Origin: Chrysoperla carnea
Lineage: Eukaryota > Arthropoda > Insecta > Neuroptera > Chrysopidae
Direction of reading: 5' to 3'
Assembly: GCF_905475395.1 (NCBI RefSeq)
Contig: NC_058338.1
Coordinates: 41,265,935-41,329,934, forward strand
DNA: 64,000 nucleotides
Below are positions 59,637-64,000 of the stretch, piece by piece. Within the stretch, counting starts at the first letter, position 1. Every line of letters starts with the position of its first letter. The notes beneath the pieces are model-generated. The model worked only from the letters and a program-made list of their open reading frames with translations, was not told the DNA's origin and made no database searches. A program made the position numbers and the translations under genes.

Positions 59637-60591
59637 TTTTGAACCTTTTCCGGCTTTATTTCTTACAGTAGTTAGTATACAAAGTCCTAGTAGTAGTACA
59701 TGTACAGTACGGAATAATCCCGAAAACTTTTTTAGATATAGGTACAAAAATTAATCCATTATGGTACGAGAGCTGGTAATTTTATTTCAAATTAATATTT
59801 TGTTCTAATTTTTAACTCTTCAAAATGTCACTATTTTAATTTTTGAAATTTTTTGTTAAATATTTAGAAAATATAAAAATCATTACAATTTTCATTCCTA
59901 GAAAAAAAAAAACGAACTTTCGGAAATATTATTAATGAAACCACTTGTTAATGCTTCTAAATTATATCCGCTTTTTACCCAAAATTCTACAGTATGTCTA
60001 TAGTATCCTTACCATAAAAGTGACTTTTTACCACGATTGATGTTATTTAGTAAACAGACGCAAACCTTTTTTTTTGGTACCTAACATACCCAATGGGATG
60101 ATTGGTTCTATTTTCCTGAATGACTCTATACTACCCGAATCGCTTCTTATATGTTCTAGGTAAATTACACATGGTGCTTTACTTCTATGTAATATCTTCG
60201 AATCTACCTAACTAATACAACACGTACAATAATCTCAGTTAGTCTACAATTATTTTAAAGGCGGTATTATTAAAATAATTGGATGGGATGAGTAAGAAGT
60301 ATTTAAGTGGTAAGTAAAATTGGGCACATTGTTACTGATATTCATATACTAATGCAATCATACAATTCATTAGTATTTAATTGAAAATTAACAATATGGT
60401 TATATTGCTATATCTGTGTACATACCTATGATGCAACTTATTGTTAGACATACAGAAAAGTTTTAGTTGTTAGGAAATCGACATTGAGTAGTGGTCCATG
60501 GATGTTAAATTCTTTTGTTCTTATTCATTGTTCCAATTAACATGAATATAGTGATAACCCGATCATCTTATGCAAAATAAATGATCAACCC
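59637..60591. other. Intergenic, no recognisable feature
   Basis: No ORF or repeat supported. Confidence 0.45.
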
Positions 60592-61480
60592 AATATTTAT
60601 AAATATAAGGTATTAAATTAATATTTAAGTAGTGTTAAATGAATAATTATGGAAAAAAATCGCATGATAGACTGGAATTCACGATTTACCTTGTCTATTA
60701 GACAGTTTTTTCACCTAATTATCGATTAAATACCGCTTAAGGTAGTACCAGCATGAAATCACTTTTCGACAGATTTGGCCGAATTTTTTTTCTCGGGTTT
60801 ATAATAGCTTTATTTATGAATTCCTAAAATTTCATAATTTTTGACCGTTTAGATCGCGAGATATTTAAAGACAAAGTTCGCGATTTTGAGGGTCATGTCC
60901 CATTTAAAGCATGTAAAATGTCCGGTCTCTCCAACTATTTTTTATGATATTATTATATATTGAAGAAAAAGTAGAAAAAAATGTTTATACAATAAAATTC
61001 TAAAAAAAAATTTAGAAATTAATTTTCCCTTTCGAGATATTAATTTTGACATAAATTGATCGAAATTGGGACGTTGGCATAATTATTTCCCATTTTAAAC
61101 GGTTAAAATTTCTGAAACTTTGGGAATTAATAGTAAGCATTATTAAATTCTTAAATTTAATTTTTCGTTAAATTCTGTCGAAAAAAAAATTGTACCATTG
61201 CTTTAACATAGAAACTGCAAATACCATGCTGGAACTACGTTAAATAATTTTTTTATTACCAAATATTTATAAATATTGACCCTACACTAGGGTACGTATA
61301 GCTGAGATAGTGGGTCAATTTTTATTTAAATATATGGTATTAAAAAATTATTTAAATAGTATTTAATCTAAAAGTAAGTAGTATAATAGACAGGGTCCAT
61401 CGTAAAACCCAGTCTATTATACGGGTTTTCCATAATTATTCATTAAATACTACTTAAATAATTATTTAATAGTTATATAT
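60592..61480. mobile_element. Nested foldback element FB6
   Basis: The outer left arm (about 60592-60740: AATGAATAATTATGGAAAAA, GATAGACTGG, CCTTGTCTATTAGAC) pairs with about 61336-61475 (GACAGGGTCCATCGTAAAAC, CCAGTCTATTATACGGGTTT, TCCATAATTATTCATTAAAT). An inner pair (TAAGGTAGTACCAGCATG at 60738 against CATGCTGGAACTACGTTA at about 61225-61242) encloses a further ~500 bp that includes TTTTCGACAGA / TCTGTCGAAAA. Confidence 0.75.
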
Positions 61481-61837
61481 ATTCAGCACTGAAGTACGTT
61501 AAGCTGAGCGCAACACCTTCTGTGCCCTCTATTTCAAAAACGGTCCAACATACAAAAAAAAGTTTCAGGCAAAATTTGTAGAAAATTTTATCTTCTACAA
61601 CTTTTAAGAAATGAGATATTCACAAAAAATTGATTTTCGAGACAATTGACCCCGAATCTAACGACGGGCACGCGTAACCATATGTGACTTGAGACAACAT
61701 TTGTACTTACAAATTAAAGGTTTGTACAAAAATTCAGCTTATTCCGTTAGATTCCGAGGTTTATCACTTATTTTGACTAAGATGGTTATTAAACGTATAT
61801 ATACTAATATTAGTAGGTGCCCATATCCCTATTCCCT

Positions 61838-62237
61838 ATTTATGTTATAAATGTGAAAGTAAGGATGTTTGTTTGTTTGTTACACTTTCACACAAAAACT
61901 AATTTAAATAAAACTTAACAATAATACATATAACTCATTTATCAGAATAACACATGAGCTATAATTTGTAAAGATATATTAGAAGAAAAAAAATTTAATT
62001 TAATTTGGCATTACCATAAATTACAGATTTCTGTAAAAATGGTCAATATAAAACATATTATGGCCATATTTGCTGAAAACCGTACATATATATTATTTGT
62101 GTAAAAGAATTCCTGTTATTATTTCGAGGGTTATAGAAAGGGGTTAAGTGAGAGCAAGAAAAGTGGAGGTTTTAAAACGGTGGTCTTTATCAATCTTAAC
62201 TTTTAAATCCAGCGAAGCGGGTGGGTATCACGCTAGT
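61838..62237 (+). mobile_element. Helitron-like non-autonomous element (H3)
   Basis: It starts near TATGTTATAAATGTGAAAGT with a (TTTG)n tract and ends AGCGAAGCGGGTGGGTATCA...CTAGT at 62233-62237. Interior blocks TCAGAATAACACATGAGCT and ATTACCATAAATTACAGATT are shared with H1 and H2. The overlapping ORF at 62148-62411 begins within the element and is not conserved. Confidence 0.7.
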
Positions 62238-62435
62238 ATAACACACATACCTTCCTTTTTATGTATACCTTCTCTGGAACAAATAGAAAGGCTCGATTAT
62301 TTCTCGAAATTATTTCTGTCGTCCAAGTTGTATGTTTGCAAGCCTTTTATAAGAACATCTTTAAATTATTTTTTGTCTACACAGTACACGGAAAGTTCTA
62401 TGCTGGTATGATATAGAGACAAATACTATTGTATC

Positions 62436-62670
62436 TACAGTGTGTCGCATTTAAGATGAAGACATCCTCGTATTTTCGTTATTAATAGGAATGTCGATTT
62501 GAAACAGTCATCTATGGTGATCGGTCTCATTTAATAAGATACTAAACCGAAATCAGAACTTAAACTCAGCCTACTACAAATTGACAAATAGGCCCGATTC
62601 TTAATATTTTGCCTGGCGTCAGAGATGGTTAGAGATATCGAAAAAAACTAATGGAAAAAGCTGCTTAGAA
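62436..62670 (+). mobile_element. Single-arm copy of foldback FB1
   Basis: CAGTGTGTCGCATTTAAGAT, then CCTGGCGTCAGAGATGGTTA, matches one arm of 25148-25816 over about 230 bp. The partner arm is missing. Confidence 0.8.
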
Positions 62671-63400
62671 TTTTATTGCAAAACAATCTACACGTTTGCG
62701 TTTTTGTTCTTTCAATTTAAAAAAAAAAGTGAGAAATACAGAAAAGATCTAATCAACAAAAATTGTTTTATTAGGGTACTTTTAATGTGCATAAGTATGT
62801 GATGCTGCTCCTACATTTATAAATTCATATACATAGTACCCACAACAGCCCCGATTTGCTCCATATTCATTTCACCTTTTTCGGCCCAAGTGCTTTCTTA
62901 GTATTACCTTAACTACCATAAAGCCATTAATCAAAGCCCATCATCTTAATTCACACATTTGAACATGATAGTTCACCACATTATTTCATGAATTGGAAAT
63001 GTAATTTTCCTTCATCTAATACTATTGCTAAGGTATAAGATAGCTAGCTACTACTAAATATGTGTATGAGATATGTCGAGTACGACACACAATTTATATA
63101 ATATATGTTATGTAGTGATACTAACATCAAACTAAGGAAATTACTTGTATAAAATATACCACTTTTTTATTATTTGCTTTTTACCTTATGAATATAATTA
63201 TTTTATATATCTAAACACATAACCATGTATGTAGTAAGTATATGGTTTTAGACCACTTCAAATCAAAACCAACAGAATAGAATATTTGAATATCGAATAA
63301 AATAACTAACAGCAAAGATTTCTGAAAATTTTGTTTTTATTTCAATTGGTTTGTTCAAATAATTTTAACATTTAATATTGTAATAAATTTTTATAATAAA
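62671..63400. other. Intergenic, no recognisable feature
   Basis: Nothing supported. Confidence 0.4.
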
Positions 63401-63725
63401 ACTAGCTTCATACCCACCCGCTTCATTGGGCTTAATAATAAAAACCAGCGCTTTATAGCCTCCACCCCTCTTGATCACTTTTAGCCCCCTTCCATAACAC
63501 GTAAAGGGATTGTTTTACGCAGCTAAAAGAAATGTGCAGTTTTCAATTTTTTAAATTGTAAAATAGTCATAATTCATTGAGTATATCAGAAAAGGTAACC
63601 ATGAATTGTTTGACATACTATCATAGATCTGCTCCATCTGTGATCATCATTTTAAACCATAAATTTCTGTAAAAATAGATTTCTGTAAAAATTTAAAATA
63701 GTAAATGTCAGATTAAATTTAATTT
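63401..63725 (-). mobile_element. Helitron-like element (H4), inverted
   Basis: ACTAGCTTCATACCCACCCG at the left is the reverse complement of the shared 3' terminus. The body contains the AATTCATTGAGTATATCAGA block found inverted in H2. The 5' end is replaced by the start of the next element. Confidence 0.6.
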
Positions 63726-63737
63726 ATTTAATTTTAT

Positions 63738-64000
63738 TATAAATGTGAAAGTAAGGATGTTTGTTTGTTTGTTACGCTTTCACGGGAAAAATAGCGAATG
63801 ATTTTTAATGACATACACAAAACAGATTATGTTTTCTTCAGAGATTTTGTATGTATTTTTAAAGCAGCTGCTAAATAACATTTCATGAAGTTGTTACTCA
63901 TAATGTTAGAACCTGCAAGATCTACAGTTCTTAGCTAATTAGCGGAAAGAAAAAATTATGAAGTAATAATATTAAGTAAAAAATCCCTGTAAAGTGATTT
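63738..64000 (+). mobile_element. 5' part of a Helitron-like element (H5), cut by the window edge
   Basis: TATTATAAATGTGAAAGTAA followed by (TTTG)n and TTACGCTTTCACGG matches the 5' ends of H2 and H3. It lies tail to head against H4. Confidence 0.6.

Overview
This is a very AT-rich eukaryotic window, almost certainly from an insect. The evidence is short GT-AG introns (about 60-100 bp is common), Helitron-type and foldback transposon remnants, and two recognisable animal gene families. I cannot fix the order. No bacterial, organellar or viral gene organisation is visible, and I found no rRNA, tRNA or CRISPR. All gene models below were assembled by eye from splice signals, reading-frame phase and family resemblance. 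No database search was run.

Layout. 1-30,500: intergenic DNA filled with degenerate mobile elements (Helitron-like ends, a dispersed repeat with a (GACAG)n core, inverted-repeat elements, tandem arrays, a pogo-type MITE); I see no host gene there. 30,506-39,810, minus strand: one 13-exon gene for a ~1,120-residue protein. It has an N-terminal degenerate EF-hand-like domain, a Ser-Pro-rich linker, a very long coiled coil and a single hydrophobic segment at the extreme C terminus. The first ~200 residues resemble KASH5/CCDC155, the meiotic LINC-complex dynein adaptor known mainly from vertebrates. 41,216-41,390: a near-perfect palindrome. 42,903-50,664, minus strand: three consecutive six-exon genes of the cytosolic 5'-nucleotidase III family (UMPH-1; pyrimidine/m7GMP 5'-nucleotidase). 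All are intact and share the same intron positions. Copy A, farthest downstream in transcription, carries a ~1.1-kb foldback transposon in its second intron. 51,500-64,000: intergenic, dominated by long foldback elements and Helitron-like ends.

How the genes relate. All four genes lie on the minus strand, but nothing suggests shared function: one looks like a nuclear-envelope/motor-linked structural protein, the others like soluble HAD-fold nucleotidases that dephosphorylate nucleoside monophosphates, probably including m7GMP from mRNA cap turnover. The two points most worth following up are the KASH5-like gene with its tail-anchor exon and the tandem triplication of cN-III with divergent active-site surroundings in copies A and C.
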